From Pseudomonadota bacterium (GTDB lineage Bacteria > Pseudomonadota > Gammaproteobacteria > Burkholderiales > JABEVD01), in assembly GCA_021848825.1 (NCBI GenBank), contig JAJZTQ010000001.1, positions 124,001-188,000 on the forward strand: a stretch of 64,000 nucleotides of DNA, written 5' to 3'. The notes under the pieces are model-generated. The model was not told where the DNA came from. It searched no databases and saw only the letters and a list, made by a program, of their open reading frames with translations. Position numbers and translations under genes: made by a program. Positions 34,843 to 43,895 of this stretch are shown here, piece by piece (the first letter of the stretch is position 1; the number at the start of each line of letters is the position of its first letter).

Positions 34843-35243
34843 TTTCGGTCGAACTCAAGCCCTCTTACATCCTGGCTTTGCTGCTTGCTGCAGCGCATTC
34901 CGGCGCGATTTTCCTGATCCTCGCGCTGCCCATTTCCTACCAGCCCATTCTTGTTCTGCTGCTCCTGGCAAACATGATCCATTCGATCATGCATCATGCG
35001 CTTCGCCTTTTTCCTGCATCGCCTTCTTCCTTGAGGATAGGCGAGAAATCCTGCACGCTTTACCTTCGAAACGGCAGGGAAATCGATTTCTCGTTCGCAG
35101 GAAACACTTATGTTTCTCCTTCCCTGACCGTGCTCAACTTCAGGGAGGCAGGATCGCATTTCATCAGGTCCGTTGTCATCCTGCCTGACTGCATCGAGAG
35201 GGAATCCTTCAGGCGACTCAGGGTACGGCTCAAATGGAAATGA
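34839..35243 (+). CDS. YgfX/CptA-like small membrane protein
   Basis: 134 aa, two N-terminal TM helices and soluble tail (LYLRNGREIDF), 4-bp overlap with ftsB. Confidence 0.5.
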   Translation: MISVELKPSYILALLLAAAHSGAIFLILALPISYQPILVLLLLANMIHSIMHHALRLFPASPSSLRIGEKSCTLYLRNGREIDFSFAGNTYVSPSLTVLNFREAGSHFIRSVVILPDCIERESFRRLRVRLKWK

Positions 35244-35699
35244 TCACATCATCTTCCAGCTGCCGTCCGCCTGCCGGCATGCCTTGCCATAAACGGTTTC
35301 CTGCTTCCCGCCTATGATGGCTTTGGTCGTGAAATCGCGGCATGGGCCGCTTTCCGTCTCGTATGTTTTGGTCGGGGTGACGGTATAGGTGTTTCCGGTA
35401 TCGGGATTGCGCCAGGTCGTTGATTGTCCTGTGCGGTCGGTTTCCATGGCGCGAGCCGTTTTCAATCTGTCCGTGTCATCCATGGATTTGCCAATCGCGC
35501 TGCCGAGATAGGCGCCGGCCAAGGTTCCGGCGATGATCGCGACATTTCGCCCTGTTCCCTGCCCAACCTGTGAACCAAGAACTCCGCCCAGGACGCCTCC
35601 TGTAATCGTACCGACATCCTGCTTGGTGGGCTGCTCTGAGCAAGCGGCAAGGGCAATGGCGAGCAGGGCGACCTTGATCCGATTCGATTCCATTTTCAT
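35244..35699 (-). CDS. Glycine-zipper lipoprotein / surface antigen-like
   Basis: MKMESNRIKVALLAIALAACSE lipobox; GGVLGGVLGSQVGQGTGRNVAIIAGTLAGAYLGSAIG glycine zipper. Confidence 0.8.
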   Translation of the reverse strand: MKMESNRIKVALLAIALAACSEQPTKQDVGTITGGVLGGVLGSQVGQGTGRNVAIIAGTLAGAYLGSAIGKSMDDTDRLKTARAMETDRTGQSTTWRNPDTGNTYTVTPTKTYETESGPCRDFTTKAIIGGKQETVYGKACRQADGSWKMM

Positions 35700-35753
35700 G
35701 CTCCCTGAATGATCTGATTCGATTATAGGCAATGGCCAGCATCATTCAAGGCA

Positions 35754-36101
35754 TCAGCTGAAGGCGGTTTCTTCTCCTATGTCTTCCGCTGCATCGATGA
35801 CGATGGAATGAAGTGAAACGTCGAACCATTTCCAGAAAAGCTTGAGGCTTCTGTCGACAGGCCAGGTATTTTCCTCGTCCGACCATTCGGAAAGCTCGGC
35901 TTCGAAGATTCTGCCGTAGATATGATCTATCGCCGCGAGCGCATCCTCAATTTCATCGAAATCGGGGATGAGATAAACAGTCGAGTCGGCCCTCAATTGT
36001 TCCAGCGTGATGTCTATTTCCGATCCCGGGAGATTCCTGATCCAGTCCAGGAAAGGTTCCTTCGGCTTGACGATGGCGACGCTGCGATCGACTGCATACA
36101 T
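35754..36101 (-). CDS. Hypothetical protein
   Basis: 115 aa acidic ORF from MYAVDRSVAIVKPKEPFLDWIRNLPG with SD. Confidence 0.6.
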   Translation of the reverse strand: MYAVDRSVAIVKPKEPFLDWIRNLPGSEIDITLEQLRADSTVYLIPDFDEIEDALAAIDHIYGRIFEAELSEWSDEENTWPVDRSLKLFWKWFDVSLHSIVIDAAEDIGEETAFS

Positions 36102-36170
36102 TTTTTCTCCTTCAAGCGATGATGCTTCATTGTATAACATCCAAGATGACAGCATGAAGAAGGGGAATCC

Positions 36171-36190
36171 TCCCGGGGTCCCGGGAGGAG
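36171..36190 (-). terminator. Hairpin terminator candidate
   Basis: CCTCCCGGGGTCCCGGGAGG inverted repeat just past the stop of the SBP gene; no strong T-tract. Confidence 0.45.
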
Positions 36191-36194
36191 GGTA

Positions 36195-37142
36195 TTACGG
36201 ATGGTAAGGCTTGAAGCCGTATCTTTGGAAAATCGCCAACGCCTTGGGGGACTTCAGAAATTCGACCCATGCCTTTGCCGCTTCAGGATTTGGTGCATCC
36301 TTCACGACGCCAGCAGCGTAGATCGCCGTCGAATTCTGATTGGCGGGAATGCGCACGAAACTGATGGGATTGTTCGCATACTTCTCCTGGAAGACTGCTT
36401 CCGAACCCCAGGTCACGCCGGCATCGGCCTTGCCCTGCATCAAATACATCGGGCTCTGCCTGTGATGGATATGGGTCAGGATGGCCTCCCCATTCTTCAC
36501 CTTGGTCTCGTAAACCGTTTTCACGAGTTCGTCTCCGCCGGCCTTCTTGAGCGCAGCCTTGATCTGCCTGCCGATGCCTTCGAATGCGGGATTGGGCATG
36601 ACGAGGCGGACGCCGGGCTTGCCGAGATCCTTGAGCGAAGTGATGTGGGCAGGATTGTTCTTGGGAATCATGATCGCGAGGTCATTGGTGGCGTACGGTT
36701 CGGCAGAATGCACATAGCCCTTGTCGACCATCTGTTTGACCCGCTTCATGCCTGCCGCATAGACATCGGCTTTCACCGTCCAGGTCATGTTGCCGACCGT
36801 GATGGTGCCGCCTTTCTCGATTTGCGCAGCAACCAGTCCGGGAGGAATGGTTTCGTAATAGATCTTGCCCTTTAGTTCAGGATGGGCCTCTTCGAAAGCC
36901 TCGACAAGCGGGGCCATGGCGAAATAGTAGTTTCCGCCGACGAAAATCGAGAGCTTGGCGTTGAAGGGATTGCCGTGGAAATCCGGCAGGTTGTCCACCT
37001 CGGGAACCGTGAATTCAAGTCCCCTTTCCTTGACCGGATTGTTCTTGTTGTCGCTCCAGGGCGGGTATACATCGGCGACGGCCTGAGCCGTCGCCAGAAT
37101 GATCCCCAACCCTGCCAGCGTCGAGAATGATTTCTTCAGCAT
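36195..37142 (-). CDS. Periplasmic substrate-binding protein (ModA/sulfate-binding-like)
   Basis: Signal peptide MLKKSFSTLAGLGIILATAQAVA; SBP domain (LGKPGVRLVMPNPAFEGIGRQI, MYLMQGKADAGVTWGSEAVF). Confidence 0.8.
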   Translation of the reverse strand: MLKKSFSTLAGLGIILATAQAVADVYPPWSDNKNNPVKERGLEFTVPEVDNLPDFHGNPFNAKLSIFVGGNYYFAMAPLVEAFEEAHPELKGKIYYETIPPGLVAAQIEKGGTITVGNMTWTVKADVYAAGMKRVKQMVDKGYVHSAEPYATNDLAIMIPKNNPAHITSLKDLGKPGVRLVMPNPAFEGIGRQIKAALKKAGGDELVKTVYETKVKNGEAILTHIHHRQSPMYLMQGKADAGVTWGSEAVFQEKYANNPISFVRIPANQNSTAIYAAGVVKDAPNPEAAKAWVEFLKSPKALAIFQRYGFKPYHP

Positions 37143-37152
37143 TGAAACACCT

Positions 37153-37941
37153 TTATCTTGCATACTGGAATCCGTGGGATCCCAGTTCAGGAATGGTTCC
37201 GACGATGCCGGGGGTGAGGATCACGCCGGGGATCAGATGGTTGGTGAATTCCGCGACCATTTGCGGAACGGTCAGCTTGTCGGGGTTGACGCCCTTCTTG
37301 TGAAGATTGTGCGAGACTTCGAAAATCGCATTGTGGCAGCCCAGGAATACAGCGCCCCTTGCCTGCAGGACAGCAATCGAATTGTCCTCGGGAGCAAAAA
37401 CGCCGCTCTCGTCTTCGAAATTCTTCGGATCGGCATGCGCTGCTTCAGGAATCTTCAGGAACACGTTTTCCTTGAATTTGTCCCCGGTGAGCTTGGAGAG
37501 CTGATACTTGTCCCAAAGATACTGATCGTAGAGCGCGAGATGGGCGGGGCCGTGGGTAGCCGATACGCAAAGGAAATCGGGGTGTTTGTACGCCCAGATC
37601 TGGCAGTTCATGGAATTGCGCATCAGGTTGAGCCAGGGGCCGGCGATGTCCGTGTTGTCCCAGACCTGCTTCGTCTTGCCCTTGTATTTCATCAGGATGG
37701 TGAGCGCTTCATGATCCCACTGATCCGGGGTCGTCAGGATCATGGGGACTTCCTTGAAATCACGGCGGCGGGGAGCCTTGGCCAGCGCAGCAGTCAGTTG
37801 CTTCAGCGATTTTGCTCCTTCCTGCACGAAAGAGGGAAGGGCTTCTTCGGCAGCCTGTGCGACTCCGCTTCCTGCGAGCGCAACCCCTGCGATGCTGGAT
37901 TTTGCCATGATGCCCAACATGTCTCTGCGCGAAATATCCAT
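37153..37941 (-). CDS. Tat-exported DsrE-like protein
   Basis: MDISRRDMLGIMAKSSIAGVALAGSGVAQA Tat signal; ARGAVFLGCHNAIFEVSHNL...LIPGVILTPGIVGTIPELGSHGFQYAR resembles periplasmic DsrE-like proteins. Confidence 0.65.
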   Translation of the reverse strand: MDISRRDMLGIMAKSSIAGVALAGSGVAQAAEEALPSFVQEGAKSLKQLTAALAKAPRRRDFKEVPMILTTPDQWDHEALTILMKYKGKTKQVWDNTDIAGPWLNLMRNSMNCQIWAYKHPDFLCVSATHGPAHLALYDQYLWDKYQLSKLTGDKFKENVFLKIPEAAHADPKNFEDESGVFAPEDNSIAVLQARGAVFLGCHNAIFEVSHNLHKKGVNPDKLTVPQMVAEFTNHLIPGVILTPGIVGTIPELGSHGFQYAR

Positions 37942-38115
37942 GATCAGGTTTCTCCTTTCTATTGGTCAATTGTGCCGCTGATGTGCGGCCTGCTGATACA
38001 GATGCAAATTAGTCCTAATTATCAGGCCACTGAAGCATAAACACAAAGCCGATAGATGCATAACAGATTATGCGGGTATAATCGATTCAAATAATAGTTG
38101 AGGAACGGAGTCGTA

Positions 38116-39072
38116 ATGCGGATCACCCTGAGGCAGTTGCAGATTTTCGTAGCCGTCGCTCGCACATCGAGCACGACTGAAGCAGGAAAACATCTTCCCT
38201 TGTCGCAATCGGCAACCAGCGCAGCGATCAATGACATAGAGAGCCTCCTGAATACCCAGCTTTTCGACAGGGTAGGAAAAAGGCTCGTGCTCAACGACAA
38301 TGGCAGGCTGCTCTTGCCCAATGCGCTTTCGCTGATCGAGAGCGCCATGGATCTCGAGCAGCAGTTCTCGGAAGCGCATTCCAGCCAGCCTTCGCAGCTT
38401 CGCCTCGGGGCGAGCACCACCATAGGCAATTATATCCTGCCAGGACTGATATCAGGCTGCAGAAGGCAGCAGAATTTGTCCGAATGCGAGGTGGCGCCCA
38501 ACATGCTCCTGTCCATCGCAAACAGCCCCAAAGTGGCTGAAGCGGTGGCCAATTACGAAATCGACGCGGGCTTCATCGAGGGGCAGTGCAAGGAACAGAG
38601 CCTCGATGTGATTCCCTGGCTGCAGGACGAACTGCTGATCGTTGCTTCCCCGCATCATGCATTGGCAGGAGTGGGAAAAGTGACGCTCGATTCTTTGCAG
38701 AAGGCGTTCTGGCTGATGCGGGAATCGGAGTCGGGCACGAGGCAGGTGGTCGAATATGAACTGCTTCGTCATTTGAATCATCTCAATATCGGCATGGAAT
38801 TCGGCGGAACGGAGGCCTTGAAGCGGGCTACCGTGGAAGGGCTTGGCATCAGCTGCGTATCGAGATGGGCGGTCGCCGACTATCTTGCTTCCGGGCAGCT
38901 TGTCGTGCTCGATACGGAATTGCCCAAGCTGACCCGGAAATTCCATATCATCCTGCACAAGCAGAAATTCCTTTCCGACAATCTGAAGCATTTCCTTAAC
39001 CATTGCGCGGGAAGCGAAATGTTCAAGACTGCCGTGAAGTCGAACGGCATCAACCGCCTGTCGCCGACATGA
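38116..39072 (+). CDS. LysR-family transcriptional regulator
   Basis: MRITLRQLQIFVAVARTSSTTEAGKHLPLSQSATSAAINDIESLLNTQLFDRVGKRLVLNDNG HTH. Confidence 0.93.
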   Translation: MRITLRQLQIFVAVARTSSTTEAGKHLPLSQSATSAAINDIESLLNTQLFDRVGKRLVLNDNGRLLLPNALSLIESAMDLEQQFSEAHSSQPSQLRLGASTTIGNYILPGLISGCRRQQNLSECEVAPNMLLSIANSPKVAEAVANYEIDAGFIEGQCKEQSLDVIPWLQDELLIVASPHHALAGVGKVTLDSLQKAFWLMRESESGTRQVVEYELLRHLNHLNIGMEFGGTEALKRATVEGLGISCVSRWAVADYLASGQLVVLDTELPKLTRKFHIILHKQKFLSDNLKHFLNHCAGSEMFKTAVKSNGINRLSPT

Positions 39073-40030
39073 ATCGGATGATCTTTTCCGGAGATTCCCT
39101 GAATTCATGGCGCTCCGGTTTCAGTTCCATCGCTGTCGCCAATGCATGCTGAAGCGCGTCTTCATTTGCGCCTGACCTCAGAAGGGATCTGAATTCGAAT
39201 TTATCTTCCTGGCCGAGGCAAAGGTAAAGCGTGCCATCCACGCCGAGTCGAACCCTGTTGCAGCTTTCGCAGAAATGCTGGGAAATCGGGGTGATGAAAC
39301 CGATGCTGAATTTTCCGTCCAGGCTTTGCAGATAATGGGCAGGACCTCCCCCGGGAAGCACGGCGGGAACCAGGCCGAATTTCTCTGCGAGCGACTGCCT
39401 GACGGGCTGGAGATCGAAAAAGCCCTGGCGCCTTCCCGTTTCTCCCATCGGCATCCGTTCAATCAGCCGCAGCACCAGTTCCCGATTAATGCAGAAATCG
39501 GCCATTTTCTCGATCTCATGTTCGTTGACGCCGGCAAGGACGACCATGTTGATCTTGATCATGTCGAAACCCGCCGCCCTTGCAGCATCGATTCCGGAAA
39601 TGATTTTCCCCAGTACATCCCTTCCGGTCAGTTCCCTGATGCGCGCGGAATCCAGGGAATCGAGGCTGATGTTGATTCGATTGACGCCTGAGGTCTTCAG
39701 CTTTTCGGCATGCTGATCGAGCAGCGTCGCATTGGTGCTGAGGGAAAGATCTTCCAGTCCGCTCAATTCGGAAAGCCTCGCTGCGAGATCCTCGAGGTTT
39801 CTTCTCATCAGGGGTTCGCCGCCCGTCAGCCTGATCCGCTTCACGCCATTATTGACGAAAAGTCTCGCCAGTCTTGCCGTTTCATCGAAATTCAGCCAGC
39901 TTTCCGGTTCCTTGAATGATTTGTGGCCTTTCGGCAGGCAGTAGCTGCACCTCAGGTCGCACCTGTCGGTCACGGAGAGCCTGAGATACTCTATTTTCCG
40001 CCCGAAGCGGTCTTTCAAAGTGGCTTCCAC
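39050..40030 (-). CDS. moaA: GTP 3',8-cyclase
   Basis: DRFGRKIEYLRLSVTDRCDLRCSYCLP radical SAM motif; GTG start at 40030 preceded by AAAGGA-type SD. Confidence 0.95.
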   Translation of the reverse strand: MEATLKDRFGRKIEYLRLSVTDRCDLRCSYCLPKGHKSFKEPESWLNFDETARLARLFVNNGVKRIRLTGGEPLMRRNLEDLAARLSELSGLEDLSLSTNATLLDQHAEKLKTSGVNRINISLDSLDSARIRELTGRDVLGKIISGIDAARAAGFDMIKINMVVLAGVNEHEIEKMADFCINRELVLRLIERMPMGETGRRQGFFDLQPVRQSLAEKFGLVPAVLPGGGPAHYLQSLDGKFSIGFITPISQHFCESCNRVRLGVDGTLYLCLGQEDKFEFRSLLRSGANEDALQHALATAMELKPERHEFRESPEKIIRFMSATGG

Positions 40031-40044
40031 GGCTTTCCTTTCGG

Positions 40045-40068
40045 CGTTATATCTGAAAAAATATAACA
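40045..40068. promoter_or_regulatory. ModE-box-like operator
   Basis: CGTTATAT-CTGAAAAA-ATATAACA, dyad with 8-nt spacer between divergent moaA and mobB. Confidence 0.6.
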
Positions 40069-40077
40069 CCGTGGGCA

Positions 40078-40593
40078 ATGACAAAGAAGTACCTGATGAA
40101 AATATTCGGATTCGCCGGCTTCTCCGGAAGCGGGAAAACGACCCTGATCGAAAAGCTGATCCCGATCTTCAATGAAGATGGATACGCTGTTTCGACGATC
40201 AAGCATGCCCATCACGACTTCGATATCGATATCCAGGGAAAGGATTCCTGGCGGCACAAAAGGGCGGGCGCCAAGGAAGTGCTAGTCGCTTCGGGGAAGC
40301 GATGGGCGCTGATGCACGAGCTGGGCGAAGAGAATGAGCCTTCCCTTTCGGCCCATTTGGCGAGAATTTCACCATGCGACATCGTCTTCGTGGAAGGCTG
40401 CAAACATGACCCCATCCCGAAGCTCGAAATCCACAGAAAGGCAGCGATGAATCCCTATCTTTTTCATGAAGACCCAAATATCGTCGCAATAGCCTGCGAT
40501 ACGTTCATCGAAACCAAGCTTCCCGTTCTCGATCTTGATCGCGTCGATCTGATCGCCGCATTCATCAAACAATATCTCTGGATGGCGCGATGA
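40078..40593 (+). CDS. mobB: Molybdopterin-guanine dinucleotide biosynthesis protein B
   Basis: MKIFGFAGFSGSGKTTLIEKLIP P-loop; STIKHAHHDFDID. Confidence 0.93.
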   Translation: MTKKYLMKIFGFAGFSGSGKTTLIEKLIPIFNEDGYAVSTIKHAHHDFDIDIQGKDSWRHKRAGAKEVLVASGKRWALMHELGEENEPSLSAHLARISPCDIVFVEGCKHDPIPKLEIHRKAAMNPYLFHEDPNIVAIACDTFIETKLPVLDLDRVDLIAAFIKQYLWMAR

Positions 40594-41774
40594 GCATCCT
40601 GTCAAAGGAAGAAGCGCTCGGTTCTCTGCTCTCTGAAGCGAGGGGCGTTCGCGAGACCGAGCGCATCGCTATTGAAACAGCGCTCGGGCGGATACTCGCC
40701 GAGGATCTGGTTTCTGGAGTGGACGTCCCGGCGTTCGACAACAGCGCGATGGACGGCATCGCGATTGCGCTCGATGGTCAAGAAGAGTTCGAGATATCCC
40801 AGCGCATCGCTGCAGGGGAGGAGCCTGCTCCCCTGCGAAAAGGAACGGCAGCCCGGATCTTCACCGGCGCAAAGATCCCGGAAGGGGCGCAAGCCGTCGT
40901 CATGCAGGAGGATGTGGTGTTCGATGGGGACAAGGCGCTGCTGCAAAGGAAACCGCAAGCGGGCGAAAACATCAGGAGGAGGGGGGAGGATATCGCAAGG
41001 GGAAGCGTCTTTCTGCGTGCGGGAACGAAGCTCAGACCCCAGGAACTCGCCCTCGTTGCATCTGTCGGCATTGCGGAAACGAGGGTCTATCGGAAGCTGA
41101 AGGTCGCCCTGTTCTTCACGGGAAGCGAGCTTGTCATGCCGGGCATTCCGCTGCCACCCGGGAAAATCTACAATTCCAACCGCTATGCCCTGATCGCCCT
41201 CCTGGAATCACTGCATTGCGAGATACTCGATCTGGGCATCGTTCCTGACGATCTCGAAGCCACCGTTTCCATGCTGATGACGGCAAGGGAAAAGGCGGAC
41301 CTCGTCATGACCTGCGGGGGCGTATCTGTCGGGGAAGAGGATCATGTCAAGGCCGCGGTAGAAAAGCTCGGCAGTCTCACCCTCTGGAAAGTCGCCGTGA
41401 AGCCGGGCAAGCCTTTTGCATTCGGCGATCTTTCAGGCATCCCTTTCATCGGGCTTCCCGGCAATCCCGTTTCGGCTTTTCTGGTTTTCTGCACTTTCGC
41501 CAGACCCTATCTTTTGCGCAGTCAGGGAGCAGCGAAATGCCTGCCTTCCGGCACCCTGCTCGATGCGGAATTCGAAGCGAAGGCAGGGAAGAGGCTTGAA
41601 TGGCTCAGGGCCCGACTTTCGGAGGAATCCGGCGTCGTCGTTCACGAAAACCAGGGTTCGGCCGCATTGTCGCCCCTGTCATGGGCGGAAGGGATCGTCG
41701 AGATCCCCGCAGGCACAACGATATCGCGGGGGCAGAAAGTGCGTTTCTATTCCTTTGCGGAGCTCCTTTCTTGA
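40590..41774 (+). CDS. moeA: Molybdopterin molybdotransferase MoeA
   Basis: VPAFDNSAMDGIA, GAKIPEGAQAVVMQED, TCGGVSVGEEDHV, LPGNPVSAFLVF. Confidence 0.96.
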   Translation: MSILSKEEALGSLLSEARGVRETERIAIETALGRILAEDLVSGVDVPAFDNSAMDGIAIALDGQEEFEISQRIAAGEEPAPLRKGTAARIFTGAKIPEGAQAVVMQEDVVFDGDKALLQRKPQAGENIRRRGEDIARGSVFLRAGTKLRPQELALVASVGIAETRVYRKLKVALFFTGSELVMPGIPLPPGKIYNSNRYALIALLESLHCEILDLGIVPDDLEATVSMLMTAREKADLVMTCGGVSVGEEDHVKAAVEKLGSLTLWKVAVKPGKPFAFGDLSGIPFIGLPGNPVSAFLVFCTFARPYLLRSQGAAKCLPSGTLLDAEFEAKAGKRLEWLRARLSEESGVVVHENQGSAALSPLSWAEGIVEIPAGTTISRGQKVRFYSFAELLS

Positions 41775-42010
41775 AGATACGCTATTTTGCAAGGCTGAGG
41801 GAGGCTTTCGGAGAATCCGAGGAAATCAAGCTGACGGCAGAAACCGAAGTTTCAGAAGTCGCGGCGCTTTTGAAGGAAAGGGGCGGGCAATGGCTTGACG
41901 AGCTTTCCAGGCCTTACAGGGTGGCGATCAACGGGAAAATGGCGGCGATGGATGCCAAAGTTTCCGATAGCGATGAACTCGCCATTTTCCCGCCTGTGAC
42001 AGGAGGATGA
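41771..42010 (+). CDS. moaD: Molybdopterin synthase sulfur carrier subunit
   Basis: TTG start 41771, LKIRYFARLREAFGESEEI...FPPVTGG (C-terminal GG). Confidence 0.93.
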   Translation: MKIRYFARLREAFGESEEIKLTAETEVSEVAALLKERGGQWLDELSRPYRVAINGKMAAMDAKVSDSDELAIFPPVTGG

Positions 42011-42011
42011 G

Positions 42012-42461
42012 ATGAAGGTCGTGATCCAGCAAAGCGATTTCGATGTGGCTCGGGAAATGGCGGAAATCAGGAAAAGCCATCCTGAGATCGGCGCGATGGT
42101 GAATTTTGTCGGACTCGTCCGCGATTTCGGAGAGGCCGGAAGGGTCAGGGAAATGATGCTCGAGCATTATCCGGGCATGACCGAAAGATGTCTTGAAGCG
42201 CTTCTGGTCGAGGCCAATGAGAGATGGAAAATCGTCGATGCGACGGTGGTGCACAGGGTGGGGAGCCTGCTTCCTGGCGACCAGATCGTGCTCGTCCTTG
42301 TCGCGAGCCATCACAGGAAGGAAGCATTCAGGGCTGCGGAATTCCTGATGGACAGGCTTAAGACCGAGGCGCCCTTCTGGAAAAAGGAGCATACCGTGGA
42401 AGGCTGGCGCTGGGTCGATGCGAAAGCATCCGACGAAGCCGCGTCCTCAGAATGGATGTGA
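42012..42461 (+). CDS. moaE: Molybdopterin synthase catalytic subunit
   Basis: MMLEHYPGMTERCLEALL, VVHRVGSLLPGDQIVLVLVASHHRKEAF, FWKKE. Confidence 0.95.
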   Translation: MKVVIQQSDFDVAREMAEIRKSHPEIGAMVNFVGLVRDFGEAGRVREMMLEHYPGMTERCLEALLVEANERWKIVDATVVHRVGSLLPGDQIVLVLVASHHRKEAFRAAEFLMDRLKTEAPFWKKEHTVEGWRWVDAKASDEAASSEWM

Positions 42462-42788
42462 GTTCAATTCCTCGCTCATTCTCGCCAGGAAATGCTCGTG
42501 CTCCGCTTCGATTTTCCTGTAAAGGGCGATCAGCTCAAAGGCTTCCCTGGTGAGCTTCGATCCCCCTCCGCCTTTGCCGCCGGAGGCGCATTCGACGACC
42601 TGGAATCCGGCATTCCTGTTCATGGCGTCCACCGCATCCCATGCCGATTTGTAGCTCATCTTCATCAGCCTGGCAGCTTTCGCGATCGAGCCAGTCTCTG
42701 CGATATGCAGCAGCAGCTCGACTCTACCTTTTCCCAGGAAATTCCTGCCATGCCTCGTCAGCCATATCCTGCCGTGCACTTTCGTCAA
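42447..42788 (-). CDS. ModE-like winged-helix regulator (DNA-binding domain only)
   Basis: Likely TTG start at 42788 with GGAGGG SD; HGRIWLTRHGRNFLGKGRVELLLHIAETGSIAKAARLMKMSYKSAWDAVDAMN. Confidence 0.85.
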   Translation of the reverse strand: MTKVHGRIWLTRHGRNFLGKGRVELLLHIAETGSIAKAARLMKMSYKSAWDAVDAMNRNAGFQVVECASGGKGGGGSKLTREAFELIALYRKIEAEHEHFLARMSEELNSHPF

Positions 42789-42853
42789 TTTGATTTCCCT
42801 CCGGAGTCGCGTAATATGCCACCGGATGGCAGGATGGTCAACGAGGGGGCAGG

Positions 42854-43321
42854 ATGGGGGAACTGACGCATTTCGATTCGAAGGGGGATGCCCATATGGT
42901 CGATGTATCGGGAAAGAGCGAGACCGCGCGGATCGCGATCGCAAGCGGCTCGATCAGGATGAAGCCGGATACGCTTGAAATCGTCAAAAGCGGAAAAGGC
43001 AAGAAGGGCGACGTGCTCGGCGTGTCGCGGATAGCCGGCATCATGGCGGCAAAACGAACATCGGAACTGATCCCGCTCTGCCATCCCATTTTTCTTGCCA
43101 GCGTCTCAGTCGAATTCGAATTCGGGGAAGAAAGGCTTGTCTGCACGGCGCAGGCGGAGACGGTAGGGAGAACAGGGGTCGAGATGGAGGCATTGATCGC
43201 AGTTTCCGTTTCCCTCTTGACAGTCTACGACATGTGCAAGGCTGTCGACCGCGGCATGAAAATAGGGGAGATTTCCCTGCTCGAAAAAAGGGGCGGGACT
43301 TCGGGCGACTGGCATGCATGA
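42854..43321 (+). CDS. moaC: Cyclic pyranopterin monophosphate synthase
   Basis: [56 protein letters not shown]. Confidence 0.96.
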   Translation: MGELTHFDSKGDAHMVDVSGKSETARIAIASGSIRMKPDTLEIVKSGKGKKGDVLGVSRIAGIMAAKRTSELIPLCHPIFLASVSVEFEFGEERLVCTAQAETVGRTGVEMEALIAVSVSLLTVYDMCKAVDRGMKIGEISLLEKRGGTSGDWHA

Positions 43322-43895
43322 AATCACGGCAATCCTGCTTTCAGGCGGAAACGGGAGCAGGATGGGCGGGATCGACAAGGGATTGCTGATGCTCAGCGGC
43401 ATGACGCTGGCCGAGCGGGCAGTGAAAAGGATTTTGCCTCATGTGGAAGAACTGCTGATTTCAGCGAACAGGAACATTGGATACTATTCCCGGTTCGGGA
43501 GAGTGTTTTCGGACGAAGGAGACGGCCCGCTTTCAGGCCTGAGGGCCGGAATGCGTCATGCAGCATCAGACCTCGTGCTTTCGATTCCCTGCGACACGCC
43601 TTTCTTTCCCGAAGATCTTGTCGAGAAACTGAAAGACGCCGTGATCGGACGCGGCGCTCAGATCGCCCTGCCTGAATCGAAAGGAAAAACCCATCATGCC
43701 TTCATGCTTTGCAGAAGAGCGCTTCTTGAAGATCTTTCGCAGTTTCTGGACTCCGGAGGGAGGAAGGTGCTCGAATGGCAGAAAAGGCACGATTGCGTGC
43801 AGGCGGATTTCCCGGATGAAGGCGCCTTCTTCAATATCAATACGCCTGAAGAGTTGAGGATTGCCGAAGCTATTTGTTCGGGCGGAAAGCCGTGA
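43314..43895 (+). CDS. mobA: Molybdenum cofactor guanylyltransferase
   Basis: [22 protein letters not shown] nucleotidyltransferase motif. Confidence 0.94.
   Translation: MHEITAILLSGGNGSRMGGIDKGLLMLSGMTLAERAVKRILPHVEELLISANRNIGYYSRFGRVFSDEGDGPLSGLRAGMRHAASDLVLSIPCDTPFFPEDLVEKLKDAVIGRGAQIALPESKGKTHHAFMLCRRALLEDLSQFLDSGGRKVLEWQKRHDCVQADFPDEGAFFNINTPEELRIAEAICSGGKP

Noticed and set aside
35754-36101. Possible defence/toxin gene
   Set aside because: Acidic small hypothetical without toxin or antitoxin signature and no partner gene; left as hypothetical
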